From CAVQOB01 sp963714325 (lineage in GTDB: Bacteria > Pseudomonadota > Alphaproteobacteria > Rhizobiales > Hyphomicrobiaceae): 31,511 nucleotides of DNA. The position numbers were made by a program, and so were the translations under genes. Where the stretch lies: the NCBI GenBank assembly GCA_963714325.1, contig CAVQOB010000005.1, positions 1-31,511 on the forward strand, given 5' to 3'. The notes under the pieces are model-generated. The model was given only the letters and a program-made list of their open reading frames with translations. It was not told the DNA's origin and did no database searches. This document shows, one piece after another, positions 7,896 through 15,043 of this stretch (position 1 is the first letter of the stretch; each line of letters opens with the position of its first letter).

Positions 7896-8849
7896 ATGTC
7901 CCCACTCGCAATCGGCATTCATGGTGGATGCGGTACGCTTGATGCCTCACTGCTGAGCGAAGCCGAATGGACCGAAGCTCGTGCGCATCTGGCGCGATCG
8001 CTGACGGCCGGGTGGGGCATTCTCGCCAAAGGTGGGTCGAGTGTCGACGCCGTCGAGGCCGCCGTCATCGTGATGGAAGACAGCCCGCATTTCAATGCTG
8101 GCTACGGCGCGGCGCTCAACGCAGCAGGCGAGCACGAACTCGACGCGTCGATCATGGATGGCGCGACGTTGGCGGGTGGAGCAGTGGCGGCCGTGCGGCG
8201 CGTGCGCAATCCCGTCAAAGCCGCGCGTGCCGTCATGGAGCAGAGCAACAGCGTCTTGCTGGCGACGTCGGCCGCAGATGACTTTGCTGCGCGCTGCGGC
8301 TTGGCCATGGTGCCAAACACCTATTTCACAACCGAACGCCGCGTCGCCGCACTCGCGTCTTTGAAAGCCAAGTCCAAGGCCGGCACAATCCTGACCGCCA
8401 GTGAAGCCGAAAGGCACGGCACCGTCGGCGCAGTCGCTTTGGATCGCCTCGGCGATCTCGCGGCCGCAACGTCAACCGGCGGGTTCAACAACAAGCCCGT
8501 CGGCCGCGTTGGCGATAGTCCCATTCTCGGCGCGGGAACCTATGCGCGCAATGGCGTCTGCGCTGTCTCAGGGACTGGCCAGGGCGAGATCTTTATCAAG
8601 CGAGCCGCTGCCTACGACGTTGCCGCGCGAATGATGTATGCCAAGCAATCATTGACCGAAGCAACCGATGCGCTCGTCTTTGATACACTGGCGTCGCACA
8701 AGATCGGCGCTGGCATGGTGGCATGCGATGCGCACGGAAACATCCGCGCTCCGTTCAATACGCTCGGCATGTATCGCGGATGGATCATGGCCAACGGTGA
8801 GATCATCGTTGCAACGCATCGGCAAGAATACGCGATGGGGCGAGCCTGA
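7896..8849 (+). CDS. Isoaspartyl peptidase / plant-type L-asparaginase (Ntn hydrolase)
   Basis: A 317-residue Ntn hydrolase of the asparaginase-2 family, cytoplasmic. It starts with the conserved AIGIHGGCGT (usually HGGAG). It has DAVEAAVIVMEDSPHFNAGYGAALN with the EDxPxFNAGxG signature, and the autocleavage site HGTVGAVALD, where Thr176 becomes the catalytic N-terminal nucleophile. Substrate-loop residues follow in TSTGGFNNKPVGRVGDSP and the GTGQGE turn. Members hydrolyse beta-aspartyl dipeptides or asparagine. In enterobacteria a member (iaaA) sits beside the gsiABCD peptide/glutathione transporter, a parallel to the layout here. Its stop overlaps the next start by one base (8849). Family confidence is high; the physiological substrate is unknown. 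Confidence 0.92.
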   Translation: MSPLAIGIHGGCGTLDASLLSEAEWTEARAHLARSLTAGWGILAKGGSSVDAVEAAVIVMEDSPHFNAGYGAALNAAGEHELDASIMDGATLAGGAVAAVRRVRNPVKAARAVMEQSNSVLLATSAADDFAARCGLAMVPNTYFTTERRVAALASLKAKSKAGTILTASEAERHGTVGAVALDRLGDLAAATSTGGFNNKPVGRVGDSPILGAGTYARNGVCAVSGTGQGEIFIKRAAAYDVAARMMYAKQSLTEATDALVFDTLASHKIGAGMVACDAHGNIRAPFNTLGMYRGWIMANGEIIVATHRQEYAMGRA

Positions 8850-9898
8850 TGCGCGACGTACCCATTCTGATCTGGGGCGGTGGCGCGATTGGCGGAACAC
8901 TCGCCGCCTATTGGGCGCGCGGTGGCGTGCCAGTCCTTCTTGTCGACATTGTGCCTGAGCATGTCGAGACCTGCCGGACCACGGGATTGCATCTCACCGG
9001 CCCGATCGATACGTTTAAGGTCAAGATCCCGGCGGTGACTCCAGCCGAGGTCAAAGGTCCATTCAACCGGATCGTCCTCGCCGTGAAGGCGCAAGCGACT
9101 GAGGCGGCGTTGGCGCAACTGAAGCCGCATCTCGCCGACGACGGTTTCGTGCTCTCGGCGCAAAACGGGCTGAATGAGATCGCCAGCGCCAAAGCCGTTG
9201 GCAAAGCACGAACCATGGGCTGTTTTGTCAATTTCGGCGCGGATTGGCTTGGGCCCGGCGAAATCCTCTACGGCAATCGCGGCGCAGTGGTGGTCGGCGA
9301 AATAGATGGCACCACGCGCGATCGCACCCGCGAGATGTTCACGTTGCTCAAGATATTTGAGCCGGATACCGTCCTGACAGAAAACATATGGGGTTATCTC
9401 TGGGGCAAGCTCGCCTATGGCGCGATGCTGTTTGCAACAGCGCTCACCGCGGATTCGATGTCCGCGAATTTCAGCGATCCCCGGCGTGAAATCGTATTCG
9501 ATACATTGGGGCGCGAGGTCATGGCAGTGGCAGCCGCACGTGGCGTGACGCCAGTCGGCTTTGGCGCATTCGATCCGCGCGCATTTCTACCGGGCCAGTC
9601 TGCGGCTGAGCGGCGCCGTGTGATCGCGTGGCTCGCTGATTACACCAGCCAAAGCGCCAAGACGCACTCAGGAATCTATCGCGATCTGGCGGTCAGGCGG
9701 CGCACAACCGAGGTCGATCCGCAGATCGGCATCATCACCGCGCTTGGACATGAGGCCGGCATTGCGACGCCCGCGCTCACGACGTTGGTGACGCTGATCC
9801 ACGATATCGAGACGGGCCGCCGGCCTATGGAATTTGCGACATTTCAGGTGTTGATCGACACATGCACATCCGCTTCGACGGCAAAGTCGCGCTCGTAA
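8849..9898 (+). CDS. 2-dehydropantoate 2-reductase-family oxidoreductase (PanE/ApbA-like)
   Basis: A 349-residue NADPH-dependent ketopantoate-reductase-family enzyme. The N-terminal Rossmann motif is IWGGGAIGGTLAAYWA (about residues 5-20). A conserved VLAVKAQAT strand and LSAQNGLNE loop follow, and the helical C-terminal domain carries GYLWGKLAYGA, whose Lys corresponds to the catalytic lysine of PanE. The usual KLxxN asparagine position is changed (YGA), so true ketopantoate reduction is doubtful. Many catabolic operons carry PanE paralogues that reduce other 2-oxo acids. It overlaps the asparaginase gene by one base and the following SDR gene by 37 bases, suggesting tight coupling. Confidence 0.85.
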   Translation: MRDVPILIWGGGAIGGTLAAYWARGGVPVLLVDIVPEHVETCRTTGLHLTGPIDTFKVKIPAVTPAEVKGPFNRIVLAVKAQATEAALAQLKPHLADDGFVLSAQNGLNEIASAKAVGKARTMGCFVNFGADWLGPGEILYGNRGAVVVGEIDGTTRDRTREMFTLLKIFEPDTVLTENIWGYLWGKLAYGAMLFATALTADSMSANFSDPRREIVFDTLGREVMAVAAARGVTPVGFGAFDPRAFLPGQSAAERRRVIAWLADYTSQSAKTHSGIYRDLAVRRRTTEVDPQIGIITALGHEAGIATPALTTLVTLIHDIETGRRPMEFATFQVLIDTCTSASTAKSRS

Positions 9899-10611
9899 CA
9901 GGGGCAGCACAAGGGATTGGCCGAGCCATTGCGCAAGCGCTTGCAGCGGCGGGCGCCAAAGTTCACGTCGCCGACATCGCCGATATTACTTTGCGGGGCC
10001 TGCCCGCCAACGCGGTGACATATCGGTCTGATCTCGGCCAACGCGATGAAGCTCACGCGCTCGTAGACGCCGTGATTGCCAGCGATGGGCGTCTCGATAT
10101 CCTCATCAATTCGGCCGGTGGTGTGCGCGGACAGGTTGGCCAACCGATCGAGGCTGTGACGGCCGAGGACTGGCGCAGCATATTTGAGGCCAATGTCGAT
10201 AGCGCCTTCTGGCTCGCACAAGCCGCCGCTGTTCCGATGAAAAAAGCGGGCCATGGACGGCTGGTCTTCGTCGCCTCTGGCGCCGGTCTTCGCCCGAGCC
10301 TGACGGGCATACAGGCCTACACGGCTGCAAAGCATGCACTCGTTGGACTGACGAAGCAGTTGAGCCAGGATCTCGGTCCCTTTGGGATTACCAGTAACGC
10401 CATTGCGCCCGGGTTCGTGCGATCGAACCCGACCTCGGAACGGCAATGGCAGAGCTATGGTGACGCTGGACAGAAACGTTTGGTGGAGTTGATCCACACC
10501 CGCCGGACAGGAACCGCCGACGACATTGCCCATGCCGCGGTGTTTCTCGCCAGCGCGCAAGCGTCGTGGATCTCAGGTGAGGTACTCCCCGTGACAGGCG
10601 GCCGTTCGTAG
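9862..10611 (+). CDS. Short-chain dehydrogenase/reductase
   Basis: A 249-residue classical SDR. The cofactor motif TGAAQGIG is at residues 13-20, NSAGG is the NAG-type motif, the catalytic Ser lies in VASGAG, and the YTAAK motif carries Tyr and Lys. PGFV and the C-terminal SGEVLPVTGG complete the fold. The start (MHIRFDGKVALVTG) lies 37 bases inside the preceding gene; later in-frame starts would lose the first strand, so the overlap is real. It probably oxidises a hydroxyl or reduces a ketone in the same pathway. It is the last gene of the rightward operon; nothing coding follows for about 570 bases. Confidence 0.9.
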   Translation: MHIRFDGKVALVTGAAQGIGRAIAQALAAAGAKVHVADIADITLRGLPANAVTYRSDLGQRDEAHALVDAVIASDGRLDILINSAGGVRGQVGQPIEAVTAEDWRSIFEANVDSAFWLAQAAAVPMKKAGHGRLVFVASGAGLRPSLTGIQAYTAAKHALVGLTKQLSQDLGPFGITSNAIAPGFVRSNPTSERQWQSYGDAGQKRLVELIHTRRTGTADDIAHAAVFLASAQASWISGEVLPVTGGRS

Positions 10612-11187
10612 GCAATCCGCACTGCTTGAAAAAATGACGAGTGACCCACACCAACATTCCGGCAGCACCAATGGTCGTTGACGGACAGATCGAACACACG
10701 CGGCCACATTCCCCTACCGCGTCAACGCCTCCAACGCGACGAGAACTCCACTACTCCGACACTGGTTACATTGCCGTCGAGCAATGTCGCAACGTTAAGT
10801 CTGGCCAGCAAGCATCGCGGCTTATCATGCTGGCTCACCTGCTAACCCGACCTTCTCATCCTGTGTAGCTGCTCCGGCTTGATCTGACGAGGCAGCGTGA
10901 GCGTTTTTCTCGGGCCACAGGATCGCGTCGCCGCTTGTTGCGGCGTGATCAGGTTCGGAGATGTTCCTTTTTTCCGGGCTTCAGATGGGGCAATGACAGC
11001 GGCTCAGGCCGCGTCGTGTCGAAGACGCGCTTGCAGCACGACGCATCGGAGCCGGTGGTAGGCTGTGGCGAACACCGCCTGATGTGGACACGACGACGCG
11101 AACGCGATCTTCACGCGGCGCACGCTGGTGGACGACGAACGTTGGATTGCGACCATCCTGGAAACAATCGGCCAGCCGCGACACGAG
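10612..11187. other. Gene-poor stretch at mobile-element boundary
   Basis: No convincing gene is visible. A hairpin CGCCGC-TTGTT-GCGGCG lies at 10929-10945. A 29-base segment at 11017-11045 matches 23023-23051 with three differences, so part of a dispersed repeat is here. From about 11104 a short rightward reading frame contains VDDERWIATILETIGQP, which looks protein-like, but I cannot assign it and it runs straight into the IS fragment. It may be the tail of a gene destroyed by insertion. Confidence 0.4.
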
Positions 11188-11292
11188 CCGGATCGTCATG
11201 TCGTCGATCATGCGCCGCCGCAAAGGGCTGATCGGCGAGTTCGCGGACTCAGAGGTCTGCTTCGACGGGGTCTGCTGATGACGCATACGCAT
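11188..11292 (-). pseudogene. Truncated tyrosine recombinase (first 35 codons)
   Basis: This is the 5' part of the same integrase gene as at 25192-26103. It starts at the ATG complementary to 11290-11292 (MRMRHQQTPSKQTSE) and keeps identical sequence through MIDDMTIR, after which the frame runs into unrelated sequence (LVSRLADCF). All catalytic residues are lost. Confidence 0.85.
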
Positions 11293-11372
11293 GGGCCAAG
11301 CTCCTGTCTGTTGGCGGTGTCTTCGACACACACCATCCTGACAGACAGGCGCCGCTCTCACGGCCGGGCACT

Positions 11373-11386
11373 CCCGCGGTAGCGGG
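11373..11386. repeat. IS-end hairpin used as intron target
   Basis: CCCGC (11373-11377), loop GGTA, GCGGG (11382-11386). The same hairpin at the intact element (25098-25111) has an A-T pair at the base of the stem where this copy has C-G, so pairing is preserved by a double change. The group II intron begins six bases later. Confidence 0.75.
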
Positions 11387-11392
11387 TTCGTT

Positions 11393-13327
11393 GTGTGCCC
11401 AGCATGTTCGTTAGCTTGGGGGTGAAAGTCCCCTGTCCAACCTGATGGAGGTGAAGGACGAGCGAAGCACAAGGGCGTCATCGCGAGGTGGCGTCTGAAA
11501 GAAGTGTGGAGCGAAGTCGCGACCCGACGAACAGAAACCGGATAAGAGGCATCCCAGGTCGGACGAGCGGGCAACGTGTCGCGAAGTCCACTTCCATCAA
11601 GGGTCTGGGCTGTAGATCTGGCGGGCGTGCGGCGAAAGCGAACGAACTTACCTGGGGAGAGCTGCACCGTGTTCCGTGTGGAACTGAGGTAACCGAAAGG
11701 AGACCTGATCGCGGCGCAGGAGTCAGCAGAGGGCATAGTACGCCATGCTGTCGGCACGTCCGTACAGTGCTTCGGCCAAAAGGCGCTGCGCTGGAACGGT
11801 CGAACCGGAAACGATGGTCGAAGGCCCAAACGATTGGGAGTGGCAAGTAGGACCGGCATCTTATGAGCGGATCGCGGCAGAACAATCGGCAACAACCGAA
11901 CCGGACGTCGACTGGCTGGGGTGAAGCCCCGGCCGTCGGCGACGCCGGAGCCGAACCGAGCATGGCGGTAACGGAGCCCGAAAGCCCGGCAGCAACGATG
12001 CATGTCATGGAAGAGGTGTGCGAACGAGAAAACCTCGTGCGCGCGTGGCAACGCGTGCGAGGCAACAAAGGCGCTCCGGGCGTCGATGGGATGACCATCG
12101 AAGATGCCAAGAGTTACCTGCGTGAGCATTGGCCAGATATCCGGTCTCAACTGCTGAGCGGAACCTACAGGCCGCAGCCGGTCCGGCGGGTAGAGATACC
12201 GAAACCCGACGGTGGTGTCAGAAAACTCGGCGTCCCCCGTGTCGTCGATCGACTGATCCAACAGGCGTTGCTGCAGGTTCTGCAAAAGCGATGGGATCCG
12301 ACGTTCTCCGAGCACAGCTACGGCTTCCGGCCGCAACGTTCGGCTCATCAGGCGGTGGCACAGGCGCAAGCCTATGTCGCCGAAGGCTACAATGTCGTTG
12401 TTGATCTCGACCTCGAAAAGTTTTTCGACCTGGTCAATCACGACATCCTGATGGCGCGCGTCGCGGCACGGGTCGCCGACAAGCGTGTGCTGAAACTCGT
12501 CAGGGCATTCCTCACTGCCGGGGTTCTGGAGGACGGTCTGGTTCGTCCGGTGGACGAGGGCACGCCGCAAGGCGGTCCGCTCTCGCCACTTCTGAGCAAC
12601 CTCCTACTCGACGATCTCGACAAGGAATTGGAACGTCGTGGCCTGCGCTTCTGCCGTTACGCCGACGACTGCAACATCTACGTTCGCAGTCGGCGGGCCG
12701 GTGGACGCGTGATGGTCTCGGTGAGCCAGTTCCTGACCCGCAAGCTCAAGCTAAAGGTCAACGAGACGAAGAGCGCGGTCGCTCGCCCGGAAGAGCGAAA
12801 GTTCCTTGGCTTCTCCATCTCGAATGACGGGAGCGAGCGACGCATCGCGCCGAAAGCCCTCGCCAAGTTCCAGATGCGGGTCCGGGAATTGACGCGTCGG
12901 ACGCGGGGCTTGTCTTTGCGGCAGATCGTCGAACAGCTGCGACCCTACCTCATTGGTTGGCGCGGCTACTTCGGCTTCTGCCAGACCCCGATTGTGCTCC
13001 GAAATCTTGAAGCGTGGATACGCCGAAGATTGCGTATGTATCTTTGGCGGCAGTGGAAGGGTGGGCACAACCGCTTCAAGGAACTTCGCCGTCGAGGCGT
13101 CAAGGAGTTCCAAGCCGCGGTTGCTGCCGGTTCGCCGACCGGGTTCTGGCGCATGTCCAGACACGTGACGGTCCAACAGGCCCTGCGCAACCACGAGTTC
13201 GAAGCTCTCGGCTTGCCCCGCCTCAACGTTGCACGTTGATGCTCAACCCGGTCGAACCGCCGGATGCGGACCCGCATGTCCGGTGGTGTGGGAGGGGCGA
13301 CGCCGCGAGGCGTCCCCCTATCCCGAT
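11393..13327 (+). mobile_element. Complete group II intron, probably class IIC
   Basis: The intron begins with GTGTG (11393-11397), matching the GUGYG consensus, and ends with CTATCCCGAT (13318-13327), matching the usual 3' AY end. Length is 1935 bases. Domain V is readable at about 13255-13288: a lower helix pairing ACCGCCGGA with TCCGGTGGT, a two-base bulge, and a TGCG/CGCA upper stem. The triad position reads CGC rather than AGC, as known for class IIC. Domain VI follows (GGGGCGACGCC-GCGA-GGCGTCCCC) with a bulged A in CCTATCCC. The 5' exon ends in a hairpin plus TTCGTT, the terminator-like target class IIC introns prefer. Joining the exons gives GTT|CAATC, which also occurs beside the intact IS copy (complement of 25087-25094), supporting both boundaries. 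Confidence 0.85.
11863..13239 (+). CDS. ltrA: Group II intron reverse transcriptase/maturase
   Basis: A 458-residue intron-encoded protein. The RT palm is complete: VVVDLDLEKFFD (first catalytic Asp181), GTPQGGPLSPLLSN (233-246), and RYADDCNIYV with YADD at 266-269. Earlier blocks PKPDGGVRKLGVP and YGFRPQRSAHQA are also present. The maturase (X) domain follows, with a C-terminal group-II-maturase region (LIGWRGYFGFCQTP and LRMYLWRQWK). No HNH endonuclease domain is seen, in line with the class suggested by the RNA. About 470 bases of structured intron RNA precede it. The frame is intact, so the intron may be active. Confidence 0.95.
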   Translation: MSGSRQNNRQQPNRTSTGWGEAPAVGDAGAEPSMAVTEPESPAATMHVMEEVCERENLVRAWQRVRGNKGAPGVDGMTIEDAKSYLREHWPDIRSQLLSGTYRPQPVRRVEIPKPDGGVRKLGVPRVVDRLIQQALLQVLQKRWDPTFSEHSYGFRPQRSAHQAVAQAQAYVAEGYNVVVDLDLEKFFDLVNHDILMARVAARVADKRVLKLVRAFLTAGVLEDGLVRPVDEGTPQGGPLSPLLSNLLLDDLDKELERRGLRFCRYADDCNIYVRSRRAGGRVMVSVSQFLTRKLKLKVNETKSAVARPEERKFLGFSISNDGSERRIAPKALAKFQMRVRELTRRTRGLSLRQIVEQLRPYLIGWRGYFGFCQTPIVLRNLEAWIRRRLRMYLWRQWKGGHNRFKELRRRGVKEFQAAVAAGSPTGFWRMSRHVTVQQALRNHEFEALGLPRLNVAR

Positions 13328-13356
13328 CAATCATAGGTTGTCAGATTCCCTTGTTT

Positions 13357-13373
13357 GTCGCATTTTCTGCGAC
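13357..13373. other. Short stem-loop after LCCL gene
   Basis: GTCGCA-TTTTC-TGCGAC forms a 6-bp stem, extendable by A/T pairs, 31 bases beyond the stop of the leftward LCCL gene. No T-run follows on the minus strand. It could be a weak terminator for the leftward operon. Confidence 0.35.
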
Positions 13374-13403
13374 GAACGGGCATTGCCTTCGTCGGACAAT
13401 GCT

Positions 13404-13790
13404 CTAAATCGCCGACAGTTCCCAGCAATCGGGAAACTCCGCGTAGTCCGACGTCGTGACGCCGTTGCGCAGCGTGCCGGGATAGCTCTTCAATGCCGGC
13501 ACCACCGTCAGGCGCAGCACCGCCGTCTCGCCCGGCTTTAACAGTCCGGCGTGCACGGCCGCTGCCCCCATTACGCTGTCGCGCGTATAGGGCCCCGAGC
13601 CCCACACCTGTCCCTCGGCGACGCCGGTGATGCGGAAGTAGTGGACGGCGCCCTTGCTGTCGCAGATGCCGTGCATGTTGCTCGGCGGATCGGACGCGAC
13701 CTGGTTCTGATCGAGGATCTTGAGCAGCTGCTTGCGCGAGAGCTTGCCGCGCTTGTCGAAGTAGGTCACGAGTTCCTGGACGACTTTCAT
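13404..13790 (-). CDS. LCCL-domain protein
   Basis: A 128-residue protein started at MKVVQELVTYFD (ATG complement at 13788-13790). The frame is open further upstream, but that part is a shadow of the VWA gene. Residues 62-115 match the LCCL core: VWGSGPYTRDSVMGAAAVHAGLL, then a strand region and SYPGTLRNGVTTSDY. The N-terminal 35 residues are charged and helical (RGKLSRKQLLKILDQN). No signal peptide is visible, unlike most LCCL proteins, which are extracellular in animals; a cytoplasmic role is suggested. It overlaps the VWA gene by 4 bp, so the AAA-VWA-LCCL set is one translationally coupled operon. A function for the LCCL partner is not known to me. Confidence 0.8.
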   Translation of the reverse strand: MKVVQELVTYFDKRGKLSRKQLLKILDQNQVASDPPSNMHGICDSKGAVHYFRITGVAEGQVWGSGPYTRDSVMGAAAVHAGLLKPGETAVLRLTVVPALKSYPGTLRNGVTTSDYAEFPDCWELSAI

Positions 13791-15043
13791 GGGGCGGTTC
13801 TCCTGGGCATGCTGACGACGCGGCCATAGCGCGGCGCGAAGCTGGTGGTTTCTCCCGGTACCGCCCACAGCACAGCATAGGGCATGGTGTCGGTGGGGTA
13901 GGTGATGTCGCCATCGGTGATGACGATCACGGACGTTACGCGGGCGTCGGCGGCGAGCGCCAGCAGCGCCGGGCTCAAGTCGCTGCCGCCATAGCCGTGC
14001 ACCTGGTATACGGCGAGTTCGCCGGGGGTGAGCATCGCGTCTGACGTGACCGCCGTATCGCATTGGACGACCCGGATATCGTCGATGCCGGTTGCCTCGC
14101 AGAAGTCGGCGATGGCCCCGAGCGCCATCGGGATGTCGCTGGTCATCGAACCGCTTGTATCGAGGATGACGTTCAACGCCAGTGAATTGCGGTGGCGTCC
14201 GGGCATGACGATATCGGTGCGCTCGGCGCCGCGTCGCGAGGCCCGTGTAAACGTCCGCTCGCCCGGCGTCACGCCCTCGAACCAGCGCTGGATCGCGATC
14301 TGCCAGGGCGCGCTGTGCAGGCCGCGCAGCGCACGCACGTTCTGCGTCGTCGAGCCAGCGTCACTGCCGCGCCCGCGCATCAGCCCGAGCGCCCTGGCCA
14401 TCGCCATGCCCTTCGCCGCAAGATCGCGCATCGCTTGTGTTCTCGCCGCCTGCTCCTCGGCGCTTTCCGGAAACATTTTCAGTTCCAGATCGGCGTCGAG
14501 CACATCGCCGGCTTTGCCCGCTGCGGAGGGGCCGGCACCCATCGCCTGGCGGATGGTGACGATGACGCCGCCCCAGACCCGCGTGCGCGATTGCGTGGTG
14601 TCGGACTTGCGCCGCATTTCCAGCACGATGTCTTCGGCCGTTCGATCGCGGGCGCCCGGCATGTCCAGGCCCCCGGCCGGTATGGTCGCGACGTTGAAGG
14701 CGTGGCGCAGGATGTCGTTGATGATGTAGTCGTGGGCGTAGTTGAATTCGAGCATGCCAGAGCCGATGGCGCGATCGTGCGTGCGTAACGCCAGATGTAG
14801 CAGTTCATGCGCCAGCACGAAATGCAGATCGTTGGCCGACAATTTTGCGGTGAAAGCGGTGTTTACGACCAGCCGACCCGACGCGAAAACACCCATTGTC
14901 GGGATGCTATCATCGATCGCAACACGCACGGCGGCGGCAAGGCCGGACAGATGCGGGAAAGCCACCGTCACCATCCGCAATCCCCGCGTGATCCGGTCGA
15001 GCGTGGCGCGGTCGCCCAAGACTGGCTGTGGCTGCCCGCTCAT
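13787..15043 (-). CDS. DUF2201-type metallopeptidase-like/VWA-domain protein
   Basis: A 418-residue two-domain protein. The N-terminal putative metallopeptidase domain has HELLH at 79-83 (zinc ligands His79, His83; Glu80) and NYAHDYIIND at 101-110, which likely supplies the third ligand. A basic linker around 265-285 leads to a C-terminal von Willebrand A fold with a full MIDAS: DTSGS at 295-299, GGSDLSP near 352-358 and ITDGD at 375-379. This matches the paired DUF2201_N and VWA-like families usually encoded beside MoxR ATPases. It overlaps the AAA+ gene upstream (15040-15043) and the LCCL gene downstream by ATGA. The likely role is as adaptor or effector of the ATPase; the client is unknown. 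Confidence 0.85.
   Translation of the reverse strand: MSGQPQPVLGDRATLDRITRGLRMVTVAFPHLSGLAAAVRVAIDDSIPTMGVFASGRLVVNTAFTAKLSANDLHFVLAHELLHLALRTHDRAIGSGMLEFNYAHDYIINDILRHAFNVATIPAGGLDMPGARDRTAEDIVLEMRRKSDTTQSRTRVWGGVIVTIRQAMGAGPSAAGKAGDVLDADLELKMFPESAEEQAARTQAMRDLAAKGMAMARALGLMRGRGSDAGSTTQNVRALRGLHSAPWQIAIQRWFEGVTPGERTFTRASRRGAERTDIVMPGRHRNSLALNVILDTSGSMTSDIPMALGAIADFCEATGIDDIRVVQCDTAVTSDAMLTPGELAVYQVHGYGGSDLSPALLALAADARVTSVIVITDGDITYPTDTMPYAVLWAVPGETTSFAPRYGRVVSMPRRTAP

Larger units (their letters stand above)
11188..11386 (-). mobile_element. Inverted end fragment of an IS91-like element
   Basis: Bases 11188-11372 are, read on the minus strand, identical over 185 bp to 25112-25296, the left end of the intact IS91-like element. 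The terminal hairpin (11373-11386, CCCGC-GGTA-GCGGG) corresponds to 25098-25111 with changes. Identity stops abruptly at 11188, inside the integrase gene. The remnant is the first 185 bp plus hairpin, inverted relative to the full copy. Confidence 0.88.

Noticed and set aside
10981..12570. 529-residue leftward open frame across the intron
   Set aside because: Antisense to the reverse transcriptase and structured intron RNA; low-complexity Arg/Pro/Ser composition and no motif. Only its middle part coincides with the truncated recombinase.
13357..13373. Rho-independent terminator for the LCCL operon
   Set aside because: Stem is only 6 bp and no U-run follows on the minus strand; kept only as a weak stem-loop.
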